64,000 bases of DNA from an uncultured Alphaproteobacteria bacterium (GTDB taxonomy: Bacteria; Pseudomonadota; Alphaproteobacteria; Rs-D84), in NCBI GenBank assembly GCA_946623825.1, contig CAMORN010000001.1, positions 80,202 through 144,201 on the forward strand. The letters run 5' to 3'. Each line of letters begins with the position of its first letter. Position 1 is the first letter of the stretch. The translations under genes were made by a program, and so were the position numbers. Below the pieces are notes generated by a model. That model was not told the origin of the DNA. It did no database searches and saw nothing but the letters and a program-made list of their open reading frames with translations. Below are positions 28,320 to 37,433 of this stretch, one piece after another.

Positions 28320-28607
28320 TTATTTACCTGCAACCTGTTTTCTGAATTCCGTGCTTGGGTGGAAAGTAGCAACGCGGCGCGCGGATATAATTGCAGGAAC
28401 ACCTGTTTTTGGATTGCGTCCAATACGTGCAGATTTAGATAAAATTTTAAATGTACCAAAACCAGTGATTTTGACATCTTCGCCATGAATCAGAGATTGT
28501 TCTATTTCATCAAAAATAATATCTATCATTTTATAAGAATCTGCGCTGGTTAAACCGAAACGGTTTCTTAAAGCATTTGCCAATTCTATACGTGTAATGG
28601 TTGCCAT
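28320..28607 (-). CDS. ihfA: Integration host factor subunit alpha
   Basis: 95 aa of the HU/IHF family. The DNA-arm segment ARIGRNPKTGVPAIISARRVATFHPS has the Pro that intercalates DNA, and the N-terminus ITRIELANALRNRFGLTSADSY resembles IhfA rather than HU. It bends DNA at specific sites, acting with IhfB, which is not in the window. Confidence 0.88.
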   Translation of the reverse strand: MATITRIELANALRNRFGLTSADSYKMIDIIFDEIEQSLIHGEDVKITGFGTFKILSKSARIGRNPKTGVPAIISARRVATFHPSTEFRKQVAGK

Positions 28608-28712
28608 AATATTTCACCTGTTTTTTTATTTTGCCTTATTATACAAACACTTTAAAATATTGCAATCACTAAATGTTGATTTATTTTTTTATTGGTGTAG
28701 AATTTGGGGCGT

Positions 28713-28788
28713 GTCCTCATAGTTCAATTGGATAGAACAAATCCCTCCTAAGGATTAGATGCAGATTCGAGTTCTGCTGGGGATACCA
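28713..28788 (+). tRNA. tRNA-Arg (anticodon CCT)
   Basis: 76 bases. Acceptor GTCCTCA pairs with TGGGGAT (two G-U pairs); D arm GTTC/GAAC; anticodon stem AATCC/GGATT with loop CTCCTAA giving CCT for AGG codons; T arm GCAGA-TTCGAGT-TCTGC; discriminator A and encoded CCA. Confidence 0.93.
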
Positions 28789-28803
28789 AAAAAGAGGTTT
28801 AAT

Positions 28804-29130
28804 ATGAAAAATAAAGCAGTAAAAATCGGTGTAATAGCGTCAATATTGCCACATTTGTTTTGTTGTGTTTTGCCAATCGTTTTGTCTGTGGTTGGTTTGG
28901 TTGCACCGGAAATCAGTCATACTTCTTTTATTCCAGAATGGATAGAACCATGGTTGTTTGTGTTTTCTGCTTTGATGTTGGGATTGTCTTGGATATTGGT
29001 TTTACAAGATTGCCCATGTGCCGAATGCAAAGATGAAAAATCGCATCGTACACAAAAAATAATATTGTGTGTTATAACAATATTATTTGTTATCAGTGTG
29101 GTTTTACATTTGTTTGCACACGGACATTAA
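28804..29130 (+). CDS. Small membrane protein with paired cysteines, MerC/MerT-like
   Basis: 108 aa from the ATG at 28804, preceded by AGAGG. Three or four hydrophobic helices. The first contains HLFCCVLPIVLS, a CC pair next to a Pro as in mercury or metal transport proteins of the MerC/MerT kind. A cytoplasmic or loop CPCAEC cluster and a C-terminal HLFAHGH also suggest metal handling. The homology is not secure; the motif pattern is the only evidence. It lies 15 bases after tRNA-Arg. Confidence 0.65.
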   Translation: MKNKAVKIGVIASILPHLFCCVLPIVLSVVGLVAPEISHTSFIPEWIEPWLFVFSALMLGLSWILVLQDCPCAECKDEKSHRTQKIILCVITILFVISVVLHLFAHGH

Positions 29131-29132
29131 AT

Positions 29133-29870
29133 TTATTTCAATGTAAATTCAGCAGATTCGTTTTCAATCGCGTGTTCACGCAAGGTATCAATTATCCCAC
29201 GGTTTCTTATCTTGCGAAAAGCAATATACATAGGTGTCACAGGTTGGGTTACATTAGCATCGTGTGAAGAATTTTTAGAACGATATATGCTTTTGTACAC
29301 CATTTCGATTTCTTCTTGTTTGAAACCGTTTTTCTTTACAGTGCGATAATCGCGCATAATATTTTTATATATTGTTTGTGCTTCGTGTTTTATTTTACGA
29401 AATTCTGAATTTGAAACAACAACTGGTGTAAAAATCCAATTGTTTTTTGTTAATGAATATATTGCACCGGTTCTGAAATGCTTTCTGTGGTTCACATTGT
29501 TCACATTTTCAAAAGAAATATCAATTTTTCTGCCGTAAATACTGCAATGATGTGTCATTGCCCAATTATAATAAAACAAAGTCATACTTTGTTCCACGCG
29601 TACATCAGGATTTCTTTCTGCGATTTTATCTAAATCTAGCAATATGCACATATCCATATCAGATTTACGGTTGTAAAAATAGTTTGTGATTGAACCGTAT
29701 AGAAATATTTCTTTGATATCAGAATTATAAATTTTTACACCCATTTTACAACGCGCATTATCGATATATCCCCATGCCATGGACAATAACATTTCGCGCA
29801 CTTCGTTTCGCAAAGAATTATCTTTGTTCCATATTTTTGGTTCAAGATGTTTGTGTTTCACGATTTTCAT
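29133..29870 (-). CDS. Nucleotidyltransferase-fold protein
   Basis: 245 aa. FLYGSITNYFYNRKSDMDMCILL near residue 55-75 is the pol-beta type nucleotidyltransferase motif GSxxx...SDxD, with two of the acidic metal ligands. A third acidic residue may be in RKIDISFE. The C-terminal half is helical and basic. The substrate is unknown; it could be an antibiotic- or RNA-modifying nucleotidyltransferase. It is probably cotranscribed with the glycosyltransferase-like gene upstream (13-base gap). Confidence 0.7.
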   Translation of the reverse strand: MKIVKHKHLEPKIWNKDNSLRNEVREMLLSMAWGYIDNARCKMGVKIYNSDIKEIFLYGSITNYFYNRKSDMDMCILLDLDKIAERNPDVRVEQSMTLFYYNWAMTHHCSIYGRKIDISFENVNNVNHRKHFRTGAIYSLTKNNWIFTPVVVSNSEFRKIKHEAQTIYKNIMRDYRTVKKNGFKQEEIEMVYKSIYRSKNSSHDANVTQPVTPMYIAFRKIRNRGIIDTLREHAIENESAEFTLK

Positions 29871-29883
29871 TTTTTATTATCCA

Positions 29884-30699
29884 TTACATATTTACAATTT
29901 TTAAGAACCAGAATAAAAATTTATATTTCCATGGTATATATGTTCCAGGGATTTTTTTTGCGCAATATTTTAAACTGCTTTTATCATGTTGATAAATACC
30001 CGCATCTATTATGCGTGGAATTATGTTTGCAAAATACATTTTCCAGAATTTTTTATTAAAAGAATTTTTGTTTTCTTGGAAATTATCTATCAAATATTTA
30101 TATTCAATTGCAGCGATATCAAGATTTCTGGTTTCTTGTAATACGCAAATTAAACCCGTTTTAACAATTGCGTCTGTTTTTGCAAGTATATTAAATATGA
30201 ACAATTCTTCTGGGGTGCGATAAGTCTTAGATTGTAAAAATTCGCGTTTAAAACAAAATTCAGACAAAGAATCAAACATATTTTGCATTATTTTTTCTTT
30301 TCTGACCGTGTAACGGAAAGAGCATTTATACATTATGTTTTCTAATTCAGGTCTTTTTTCAGCAAATAAAGTTGAATATACGATAATGTCTGCCATTGTT
30401 GGTTCAATCATCTGGTTTATAAAATCAAGTGCGTTTGGCACGAAATAATCATTTGAATTTAATATGATTATATATTGTCCAGATGTTTGGTGTATCGCAT
30501 TGTTAATGTCATCAGATTTATTATTCGTTTCATTTATGATGTGAAATCTTGAATCAGATTCGACAATTTTTTGAATGTCATGGTGTTTGTTTCCGATAAT
30601 AAAACATTCCCAATTTGTGATTTGTTGGTGTAATATAGAAACTATACAGTCGATATAGTTTGAATCTTTTATAATAAAACTAAATAATTTATTGGTCAT
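29884..30699 (-). CDS. Glycosyltransferase family 2-like protein
   Basis: 271 aa. The N-terminus FSFIIKDSNYIDCIVSILHQQITNWECFIIG and the block NNAIHQTSGQYIIILNSNDYFVP reproduce the GT-A fold of family 2 transferases. The metal-binding DxD is replaced by the looser SND, so activity is uncertain. It overlaps the upstream secreted-protein gene by 11 bases. Role in surface glycan assembly is an inference from the family. Confidence 0.7.
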   Translation of the reverse strand: MTNKLFSFIIKDSNYIDCIVSILHQQITNWECFIIGNKHHDIQKIVESDSRFHIINETNNKSDDINNAIHQTSGQYIIILNSNDYFVPNALDFINQMIEPTMADIIVYSTLFAEKRPELENIMYKCSFRYTVRKEKIMQNMFDSLSEFCFKREFLQSKTYRTPEELFIFNILAKTDAIVKTGLICVLQETRNLDIAAIEYKYLIDNFQENKNSFNKKFWKMYFANIIPRIIDAGIYQHDKSSLKYCAKKIPGTYIPWKYKFLFWFLKIVNM

Positions 30700-31504
30700 A
30701 ATAATGTGAAGATGGTGTGTAAGAAGAGGTTGAAGATGGTGTGTAAGAAGAGATTAATTTTTGTCCTTTCAGAATAGCTGTTTCTTCGTCTGTGTTGTAT
30801 TTGCATTGTATTGTTTTATTTTCATAATCAACATAATTAAAAGATCCCGTCGTATCTGAAAAATCTTCTTTATAACAATCAGCGATGGTATAAAATTTCC
30901 ATGTGTTTGCGAGTATGGAAAAGCTGTCGTATTCATATGTAGTTGCATCAACAAGGCCACCTTCACATGGTGCACATTCAACATCGCTCGTACATAATAA
31001 TGTTAATAAATCACTAGCAACTGTATAAGGTATTTTTTCGCTGTCTTTTAATGTTTCTCCATTTCCTTCGCGACGATTTATTTCAGCGTTTTCAGAATCT
31101 GTTTTTGTTATATCTGCGTCGGTTATGTTTTTTATAATACCGGTTTGTCCAGCTGTGCTGAGTATTGAATCAGGACCGGCCTGATCAAAAAAATATCTTA
31201 ATGCTTTAATTTTTTCTGCGTGAAGTGCTGATAGTTCTTCTGTTGTGGCGTCTTCCTCTAAATCTTCATAGTATGAAGGAATTGTTAATGCAGGTATTTT
31301 TTTCCCTTGTTTTTCATCGGCGGAAAAACGTCCACCTTTTAACCAATTTGTACCAACAGCATAACCACTGCAAGATTTTACATATTGATTTTTTGGGCAT
31401 ATGGTTTTTGTGTATCTTATTTCTTCTGCATCAGAAGGTCTGTGGTAAAAAAATACCACAAGAGCACAAAATAATCTCCATAAAAAATTCCCAGTTTTTG
31501 ACAT
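30689..31504 (-). CDS. Secreted cysteine-containing protein of unknown function
   Basis: 271 aa, not recognised. A hydrophobic N-terminus (FLWRLFCALVVFFY) ending near DAEE looks like a signal peptide. Cys residues recur through the mature part (ICPKNQYVKSCSGY, CTSDVECAPCEGG). The C-terminus carries a short tandem repeat, SSYTPSS, twice. The CPKNQY/ECAPCEGG pattern recalls Cys-rich repeats in other secreted proteins of this genome, such as the 823-aa one. First gene of a three-gene minus-strand operon. Confidence 0.65.
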   Translation of the reverse strand: MSKTGNFLWRLFCALVVFFYHRPSDAEEIRYTKTICPKNQYVKSCSGYAVGTNWLKGGRFSADEKQGKKIPALTIPSYYEDLEEDATTEELSALHAEKIKALRYFFDQAGPDSILSTAGQTGIIKNITDADITKTDSENAEINRREGNGETLKDSEKIPYTVASDLLTLLCTSDVECAPCEGGLVDATTYEYDSFSILANTWKFYTIADCYKEDFSDTTGSFNYVDYENKTIQCKYNTDEETAILKGQKLISSYTPSSTSSYTPSSHYYDQ

Positions 31505-31629
31505 CTTTTTCTCTTAATCAAGATTCTATATATTTTAATCTTTTTAAGCAAGAGAAAAATCAAAAAATGCTTGCTTTTATATGGCTGTTATTTCTATAAT
31601 CTTGCAAAAGGAATAAAAGGAGCTTGTTT

Positions 31630-32190
31630 ATGAAATTATCTAAAATTTTTGGTTTTATGTTATTTGCTGGTTTTGTTGGCAATGCAATGGCTGCAGATAT
31701 AACAGTGTATTATTCGCCAACATGTCCACATTGTCATCATGCACGTGATTTTATCAAAAGTGAATTGATTTATGTTTATGATGATTTAAAGGTCGAAGAA
31801 GTTAATGTTATGGACACTTCAAATCGTCAAAGATTTTTTGATACCGTGAAAAAATGCGGTTATGAATCAGGCGGTGTTCCTGTGTTGGTGATTGGTGAAA
31901 AATGTTTCCAAGGATACGCAGATTCTATGCAACAAGATATTCGTGATGCAGTAGAAATTGATTTAAGTGCAGAACAAAAGAAATCTGCTGAATTAAACAA
32001 AAAAGAATTGGACAAAGACAGACAATCTTTTGTTTCTTCTCATTCAGACAGATTAAACGCAATTGTTGATAATGGGGCAAAAAAAAAATTAAATAAAGCG
32101 TCCAGTGATTACACAAATATTGCATTATTTGTGATAATGATTTTGTTGGTCGTTGGATTGGGTACTTTGTTATTCAAAAAACAAAAATAG
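31630..32190 (+). CDS. Membrane-anchored periplasmic thioredoxin/glutaredoxin-like protein
   Basis: 186 aa from the ATG at 31630, preceded by AAAAGGAGC; a TTG six bases earlier is disfavoured. A signal peptide ends at AMA-ADI. The active site is YSPTCPHCHHA (CPHC near 31-34), with the cis-Pro loop GGVPVLVIG near 83. A charged helical linker leads to a C-terminal membrane helix (about 160-180). It probably handles disulfides in the periplasm, useful given many Cys-rich exported proteins here. Precedes cvpA by nine bases. Confidence 0.82.
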   Translation: MKLSKIFGFMLFAGFVGNAMAADITVYYSPTCPHCHHARDFIKSELIYVYDDLKVEEVNVMDTSNRQRFFDTVKKCGYESGGVPVLVIGEKCFQGYADSMQQDIRDAVEIDLSAEQKKSAELNKKELDKDRQSFVSSHSDRLNAIVDNGAKKKLNKASSDYTNIALFVIMILLVVGLGTLLFKKQK

Positions 32191-32199
32191 GCAAAATAA

Positions 32200-32895
32200 A
32201 TGTTAGATTTAACAATACTTGATTATATTTATATTGTGATGGTGATTGGTTCTACCATTTGGGCAACTGTGCGTGGTGGAATATATGAAACAATTGCGAC
32301 TTTGTCTTGGGTGGTGGCTGCGGTCAGTGCGCGTTTTGTGTCGCCACATCTTGATAAATTATTGCAATCTTGGTTTCATGTGTCTGAATCAACAGTCGTT
32401 ACATTATTGGTGTCTTATTTTATAGTGTTTTTTGCAATTTTGATAATTGTTGGTTTTATCAATCAAAAATTGCGTGAAAGAATCCAAGACAGTATTTTAT
32501 CTGTTACTGATAAAACATTGGGTGTTATTTTCGGAATAATTCGCAGTGTTGTTATTATGGGATTTGTTTATTGGGGTGTGTTGTGGTATTATTCAGATAT
32601 GCCACGTGGTTTGCCTAAATGGGTTGCAGATGCATCTACACGTCCGGTTATGCAATTAACAGCTGTGAAATTAGATGAATGGTTTTTCTTTGGAAATAAT
32701 AAATTGTTGCAACGTGATATGACCGGTGCCAAGGAAGCCAAGGAATTATATGATAATTTAATAAATCCTGTGGTTGAAAACAAAGAAAAGAAAGATACTG
32801 AAACCGGCTATAAATCATCAGAGCGCGAGGCATTGGAAAACCAATTATTACAAATAGAATCGGTTGCCAACGCAATTCAGGAAAAAGAAAAATAA
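32200..32895 (+). CDS. cvpA: CvpA family membrane protein
   Basis: 231 aa. Four hydrophobic helices in the N-terminal 130 residues with the family elements LDYIYIVMVIGSTIWATVRGG and GFINQKLRERIQDSILSVTDKTLGVIFGIIRS. The C-terminal tail is charged and coiled-coil-like. CvpA proteins support colicin V production and envelope integrity; the exact role is unsettled. It forms an operon with the thioredoxin-like gene and ends at a terminator. Confidence 0.88.
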   Translation: MLDLTILDYIYIVMVIGSTIWATVRGGIYETIATLSWVVAAVSARFVSPHLDKLLQSWFHVSESTVVTLLVSYFIVFFAILIIVGFINQKLRERIQDSILSVTDKTLGVIFGIIRSVVIMGFVYWGVLWYYSDMPRGLPKWVADASTRPVMQLTAVKLDEWFFFGNNKLLQRDMTGAKEAKELYDNLINPVVENKEKKDTETGYKSSEREALENQLLQIESVANAIQEKEK

Positions 32896-32900
32896 AACAA

Positions 32901-32926
32901 GGGTCGCAAACGCGACCTTTTCTTTT
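32901..32926 (+). terminator. Terminator after cvpA
   Basis: GGTCGC-AAAC-GCGACC followed by TTTTCTTTT. Confidence 0.85.
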
Positions 32927-32975
32927 GGAAAAGTGTCCTGATGATATTTTATTTTTTATTGCATATAATGTTTAT

Positions 32976-33302
32976 ATGCGAAAACTAAAAATTGTTTTAA
33001 GTATTTTGTCTGTGTATGAATTTGTTGCGGTTTCAATATTAGTAATACCGAATTATTGTATGTGGTTGTTTAATAAAAATTTTTGTGAAATTGGTTTTTA
33101 TAAATATTTTCTGGTTTGTGTGATGTTGCCGGTGTTTGTTGGGTTGTTGTTTTGGTGGGGAAATGATTTAAGGAAAAAGCCTGAAAATGATAACACAAAA
33201 TTTATATATGCGATTTTATCATTATTAATAAACAGATTTATAAAAAAACACCCAAACATAAGACAGATTATAACCGATATTTCCAATATTATGAATAAAT
33301 AA
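32976..33302 (+). CDS. Small membrane protein, possibly translated from a leaderless mRNA
   Basis: 108 aa, not recognised. Two clear hydrophobic segments (about 5-27 and 42-62) precede a charged tail, with a possible third short one. The ATG at 32976 has no ribosome site; instead a -10 like TATAAT (TTGCATATAATG, an extended form) ends about seven bases before it, so the transcript may start at or next to the ATG. Confidence 0.6.
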   Translation: MRKLKIVLSILSVYEFVAVSILVIPNYCMWLFNKNFCEIGFYKYFLVCVMLPVFVGLLFWWGNDLRKKPENDNTKFIYAILSLLINRFIKKHPNIRQIITDISNIMNK

Positions 33303-33331
33303 TTGACAAAAATAATATTTTGTATTATATA
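33303..33331 (+). promoter_or_regulatory. Promoter of the HNH protein gene
   Basis: -35 TTGACA (33303-33308), 17-bp spacer, -10 TATATA (33326-33331); an AAAGGAAA ribosome site follows before the ATG at 33354. Confidence 0.6.
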
Positions 33332-33353
33332 TCATATATAAAGGAAATATTAA

Positions 33354-34370
33354 ATGTCTGAAAAATTTTGTATATTTTGCGGTAAAAAGCCTGAAAACAA
33401 GAATTTGGAACATGTTATTCCGCAATGGTTGATACGTCTTGCCGGTCAAGAACGCAAAGATGTTTTTGCTTTTTTACCGAAAGAACACAGGCATTTAACC
33501 TTTTTGAATTATAAATTCCCAGCCTGTACAAAATGCAACACAAAATATGCAGATATGGAAGCACGTGTAAAACCAGTTGTAGAAAATGTTTTATCTGGTG
33601 GTGCTATCAATGGTGCAGAGACCAGTTTATTATTAGATTGGTTCGACAAAGTGCGTGTTGGTTTATGGCTGACTGAAATGTTTTATAATCCAAAATTGAA
33701 AGACGAAGTTGAACCGCACTTTTTCATAGATTCACGTGTTGGAACCGCAGACAGAATGTTATCTATTAAAAAATTAGATATTGGTGCAACGGACGGTGGT
33801 ATTTTGTTTAACGGTACAAACAGCGTTTTGTTCACATATTGCCCCAGTGCGTTTACCATGGTTATAAATGATTATTATTTCTTTAATGCATCAAATACAA
33901 ATATTGTTTCACCACGAATTGGTTTTCCAATTGTTCGTCATGCGGTGGTTGAAGATAAAATAACTGGAAAATTTTCCGGTGATATAGATTTTGGTCGTCA
34001 GAAAATTTTAAGTCCAGTGATAAAGGGATTTTTGCCAGACAAAGATTCAATAACTTTTTATCAGCCAATTTATAAAGATTTTATTGGTGTTCAAATGCCA
34101 GATGCAACCGCTGAATATGTTGCACAACACAGTTATGATATCGCAAACGGAATTGGTGGCGTCTTTGTCCAGAAAGGTAACACAAACAATATTAGATATT
34201 TGCAAGAAACAGATAAAACAAATATAAATATCAAACCAATAAAATTTCCAGATATCGCGCGTGATGTTGTAAATTTTCAAAATACGATTTATGAAGTGTC
34301 TCCGGTGAAAAACGCAGAAACACAATTGGGAATGATGATAAATAAACAGTTCCTTGAAAATACAAAATAA
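33354..34370 (+). CDS. HNH-type zinc-binding putative endonuclease
   Basis: 338 aa. The first 70 residues hold the recognisable part: CIFCGKKPENKNLEHVIPQWL, then ACTKCNTKYADME. The two CxxC pairs bind structural zinc, and the EH...P plus C..CN arrangement is that of HNH/McrA-like nucleases. The remaining 270 residues match nothing I know. Such proteins occur in defence and mobile elements, but this one stands alone with its own promoter and terminator. Confidence 0.7.
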   Translation: MSEKFCIFCGKKPENKNLEHVIPQWLIRLAGQERKDVFAFLPKEHRHLTFLNYKFPACTKCNTKYADMEARVKPVVENVLSGGAINGAETSLLLDWFDKVRVGLWLTEMFYNPKLKDEVEPHFFIDSRVGTADRMLSIKKLDIGATDGGILFNGTNSVLFTYCPSAFTMVINDYYFFNASNTNIVSPRIGFPIVRHAVVEDKITGKFSGDIDFGRQKILSPVIKGFLPDKDSITFYQPIYKDFIGVQMPDATAEYVAQHSYDIANGIGGVFVQKGNTNNIRYLQETDKTNINIKPIKFPDIARDVVNFQNTIYEVSPVKNAETQLGMMINKQFLENTK

Positions 34371-34395
34371 AAAACGCACCATTCGGTGCGTTTTT
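34371..34395 (+). terminator. Terminator of the HNH gene
   Basis: AAAACGCACC-ATTC-GGTGCGTTTTT. Confidence 0.88.
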
Positions 34396-34401
34396 AATTT
34401 C

Positions 34402-34477
34402 TGGTGCCGGTTGTCGGACTTGAACCAACGACCCTCTGATTACAAATCAGATGCTCTACCAGCTGAGCTAAACCGGC
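34402..34477 (-). tRNA. tRNA-Thr (anticodon TGT)
   Basis: Minus strand, 76 bases: acceptor GCCGGTT with AACCGGC, D arm AGCTCAGCTGGTAGAGC, anticodon loop TTTGTAA giving TGT, T arm with GGTTCAAGTCC, discriminator A and encoded CCA. Confidence 0.97.
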
Positions 34478-34536
34478 GATGCGAGTTATATATTATATGT
34501 ATTTAAACCGTTTTGCAAGAAAAAAATGTATTTATT

Positions 34537-35127
34537 TTATATCTCGTCTATGTGTTGAATATTTTCCATTACGCATTGTGCCAAATACATATCTTTGACA
34601 CGTTGATATAATTTAACATAGTTCGGTTGCTTTGAGATTGGTATATTCAATGTTTCATACAATACTTTCATTTGATCGTGTCTTTTTATGCCGTATTTTT
34701 TTGTTGTTGGGTTATAACCAATTTCATATAACAAAATTTCCATGCCAAAAACACGATATGTTTCGAAATTCTTGCTTGGGTTAAAAACAATATTTGTGTG
34801 TGGTAATGTTTTGTTAAACAGATTATCTGGGTTTTTGTCTTTTGTTGTGAACATTTTATAAAATTCATATTGGAAATTTACCCACGAATATAATTCACCC
34901 GGTTCCAATATAAGTTCTGTATCCAAATTTCTTTTCTTATATTCATCCAATAACAGAGGGCTGCGGTCTATTTCATATTCGCCACAGAATTTGTCATAAT
35001 GAATATCAAATAAAACACCGCTGTTATTAAATACGAAAAAATGATTTTTTTCATAATGTACGCCAGAAACCAACAATAAATCTTGATACATCTTTGTCAT
35101 TTGTTTCGAAATTTCGTTGTTGTTCAT
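34537..35127 (-). CDS. Hypothetical 196-aa protein
   Basis: Not recognised. Soluble, rich in Tyr, Asn and Phe, no signal peptide or membrane segment. It lies 12 bases downstream of another orphan gene on the same strand, so the two are probably an operon. Low-GC composition does not differ from neighbours. Confidence 0.65.
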   Translation of the reverse strand: MNNNEISKQMTKMYQDLLLVSGVHYEKNHFFVFNNSGVLFDIHYDKFCGEYEIDRSPLLLDEYKKRNLDTELILEPGELYSWVNFQYEFYKMFTTKDKNPDNLFNKTLPHTNIVFNPSKNFETYRVFGMEILLYEIGYNPTTKKYGIKRHDQMKVLYETLNIPISKQPNYVKLYQRVKDMYLAQCVMENIQHIDEI

Positions 35128-35139
35128 AATCGCACCTTT

Positions 35140-35508
35140 TTAATGTTTTCTGATTGAATTTTCATGCAAGAATTTTGATATAGCAATTTCTTTTCTGGTC
35201 ATATTTGATTTAAATGCCCCATGTTGCAGGGCATTTTTTTCTGCGAAATGTGCGATGATAGTCCATATAAAATAATTGTCCATAAATTGTTCTTCTGTCC
35301 GTGCGAGATGGTTTATATGTGCAAAATATTTATTATTTATCATTATTGTTGCACGTGGAAATTCTACATCAAAGACATCTGCAGACATCAATAATTTATT
35401 TTTTTCACCGAATAATTCATACATAAAATGTTCATTAGAAAATTCGGTATATTTTACCGTATTATGTTTTATGTTATATAAAATATCTTGTAATATTTCG
35501 TGTGTCAT
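35140..35508 (-). CDS. Hypothetical 122-aa protein
   Basis: Not recognised. The ATG at 35508 (MTHEILQDILYNIK) is preferred to an in-frame TTG seven codons upstream; neither has a strong ribosome site. Soluble, mixed alpha/beta. Probably cotranscribed with the 196-aa gene that follows it. Confidence 0.6.
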   Translation of the reverse strand: MTHEILQDILYNIKHNTVKYTEFSNEHFMYELFGEKNKLLMSADVFDVEFPRATIMINNKYFAHINHLARTEEQFMDNYFIWTIIAHFAEKNALQHGAFKSNMTRKEIAISKFLHENSIRKH

Positions 35509-35614
35509 AGTGTTTTTATTTTTGCACAAAAATATGTATTGTCAATATTTTTATAACAATACCTTGAAATTTGGTTTTTATTTGATAAAATTTCACGGAA
35601 AAAACAAGGGATAA

Positions 35615-36862
35615 ATGATGACTAAATTACCAGAATTATTGGCCCCAGGTGGAACATTAGACGCGTTTAAAACCGCTATTTTATACGGTGCAGATGCTAT
35701 TTATGCGGGTTTGCCGGGGTTTTCTATGCGTGCGCGTGCTAAAATCACAGTTGAAGAAGTAAAGCAGGGTATTGATTTTGCGCATGAACATGGGAAAAAG
35801 GTTTATTTAGCATTTAATTTATTCGCACATGACCGCGATTATGCAAATATGCCGCGTGTCAGCGAGGTCTTGAATTATCTGCGCCCAGACGCCTTGATTG
35901 TGTCTGATGCGGGGGTTATTATGTGGTTGCGTGAAAATCATCCCGATATTCCAATTCATATTTCAACCCAAGCGAATATTTGCAGTGCGTCTACGGTTAA
36001 ATTTTGGCAAAATGCTGGTGCGGTTCAATGTGTTTTGGCAAGAGAGGTTTCGCACCCTGAATTTATATCTATTCGTGAACAATGCCCAGATATAGGTCTT
36101 GAAATATTTATTCATGGCGCAATGTGTATGTCTTATTCGGGGCGTTGTTTGTTGTCTAATTATATAACGGGTCGTCCGTCTAATCGTGGTGCGTGCGCGC
36201 AATTATGTCGTTGGAAATATGATGTTATTTTGCGCGAAAAAGAAAGTGGCATTGAAATGCCATTGGAAGAAGACGAACGCGGTGCATATATTATGAATTC
36301 CAAAGACTTGTGTTTGATGCCTCGTTTGAAAGAAGTTATTGAATCACACCCAGATACATTAAAGATAGAAGGTCGCAACCGCAGTGAATATTATGTTGGT
36401 ATGGTAACTCGTGCATATCGTAATGCGCTGGACGCATATGCTCGCGACCCAGAACATTTTGACCCAACACCATTTATGGAAGATTTGAATTTGTTGGAAA
36501 CACGTGGTTATACGACGGCTTTCTTTGATGGGCCATTGCCAGTGGATGCACACGATTATGAACAAACACATTCTAATTCTGATTATTGTGTGGCGGGCGT
36601 GGTTAGTGATGTGAACGATAAAGAAATCACACTTGAATTACGTAATGAAATCAAGGCAGGGGACACAATTAATTTTGTTTTGCCTTTTATCCAAGACAAA
36701 GTTCCCGTCGTTCTGGACAAGATTATAAACGCAAAAACACGTGAAGAATTACCAAAGATGTCTGCGGGTCAGAAAAATTCTTTGATTATTCCAATGGAAA
36801 AGATTCCAGAACAATATCGTTCTAAAATTGAACCTTTGGTTTTGTCTTATAAACATAAATAA
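35615..36862 (+). CDS. U32 family protein, TrhP-type tRNA uridine hydroxylase
   Basis: 415 aa. ELLAPGGTLDAFKTAILYGADAIYAGL is the U32 N-terminal signature, and the Cys-rich core (HGAMCMSYSGRCLLSNYITGR, RGACAQLCRWKYD) holds the four Cys expected to bind an iron-sulfur cluster. IEGRNRSEYYVGMVTRAYR fits too. In E. coli the YegQ/TrhP member makes 5-hydroxyuridine at tRNA position 34 using prephenate-derived chemistry; length and sequence fit that group better than RlhA. Start is ATG at 35615 or 35618 behind AAGGGA. Confidence 0.8.
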   Translation: MMTKLPELLAPGGTLDAFKTAILYGADAIYAGLPGFSMRARAKITVEEVKQGIDFAHEHGKKVYLAFNLFAHDRDYANMPRVSEVLNYLRPDALIVSDAGVIMWLRENHPDIPIHISTQANICSASTVKFWQNAGAVQCVLAREVSHPEFISIREQCPDIGLEIFIHGAMCMSYSGRCLLSNYITGRPSNRGACAQLCRWKYDVILREKESGIEMPLEEDERGAYIMNSKDLCLMPRLKEVIESHPDTLKIEGRNRSEYYVGMVTRAYRNALDAYARDPEHFDPTPFMEDLNLLETRGYTTAFFDGPLPVDAHDYEQTHSNSDYCVAGVVSDVNDKEITLELRNEIKAGDTINFVLPFIQDKVPVVLDKIINAKTREELPKMSAGQKNSLIIPMEKIPEQYRSKIEPLVLSYKHK

Positions 36863-36863
36863 T

Positions 36864-37433
36864 ATGAAAATCGAAATAAAAAATTTTAATCTGAAAAATG
36901 CGCTGCCAATTATGGGGCAGGCGTTTGATGTTATAAAAATAAATAGACAAAGATTAGAACCATGGTTTTGGTGGACCAGTGCCAAGGTTACTCCAAATAA
37001 AACAAAGACAATAATCTTTATGTTGCTTTATTTATTAGATACAAAACGCAAAGAAATTGCACATAAATTAGATTCCAAGAAAGAATATGATGAACAATTT
37101 TTGATATTTGTTGATGGTAAATTTAGTGGAATGATGGGATTGGATAATATCAATATTACAAAACGTGATGCAGAACTTTGGTATTTTGTATCATCTGAAA
37201 ACGAAGGACGTGGTATTGCTAGTGAATCTATACAATATCTTGAAAATTATTCATTAAATGAAAATAAATTGAATTCATTATATGCGAAAGTGAATACAGA
37301 AAATACAAGAAGTAGAAATTTGATGGAACGAAATAATTATGTTTGCACAGATATTAAATATAAAACTCGTACATCAAAACGAAACCCAAAAATAGCAGAT
37401 ATAATGACATGGGAAAAAGTTTTGACTAAATAA
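36864..37433 (+). CDS. GNAT acetyltransferase, RimJ/RimL-like
   Basis: 189 aa from the ATG one base after the upstream stop. The block ELWYFVSSENEGRGIASESIQYL has the CoA-binding R/GxxGxG/A-like turn (GRGIAS), and LYAKVNTENTRSRNLMERNNYV is the closing motif of RimJ/L-type N-acetyltransferases. Substrate unknown. It is coupled to the U32 gene and ends at a terminator. Confidence 0.8.
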   Translation: MKIEIKNFNLKNALPIMGQAFDVIKINRQRLEPWFWWTSAKVTPNKTKTIIFMLLYLLDTKRKEIAHKLDSKKEYDEQFLIFVDGKFSGMMGLDNINITKRDAELWYFVSSENEGRGIASESIQYLENYSLNENKLNSLYAKVNTENTRSRNLMERNNYVCTDIKYKTRTSKRNPKIADIMTWEKVLTK

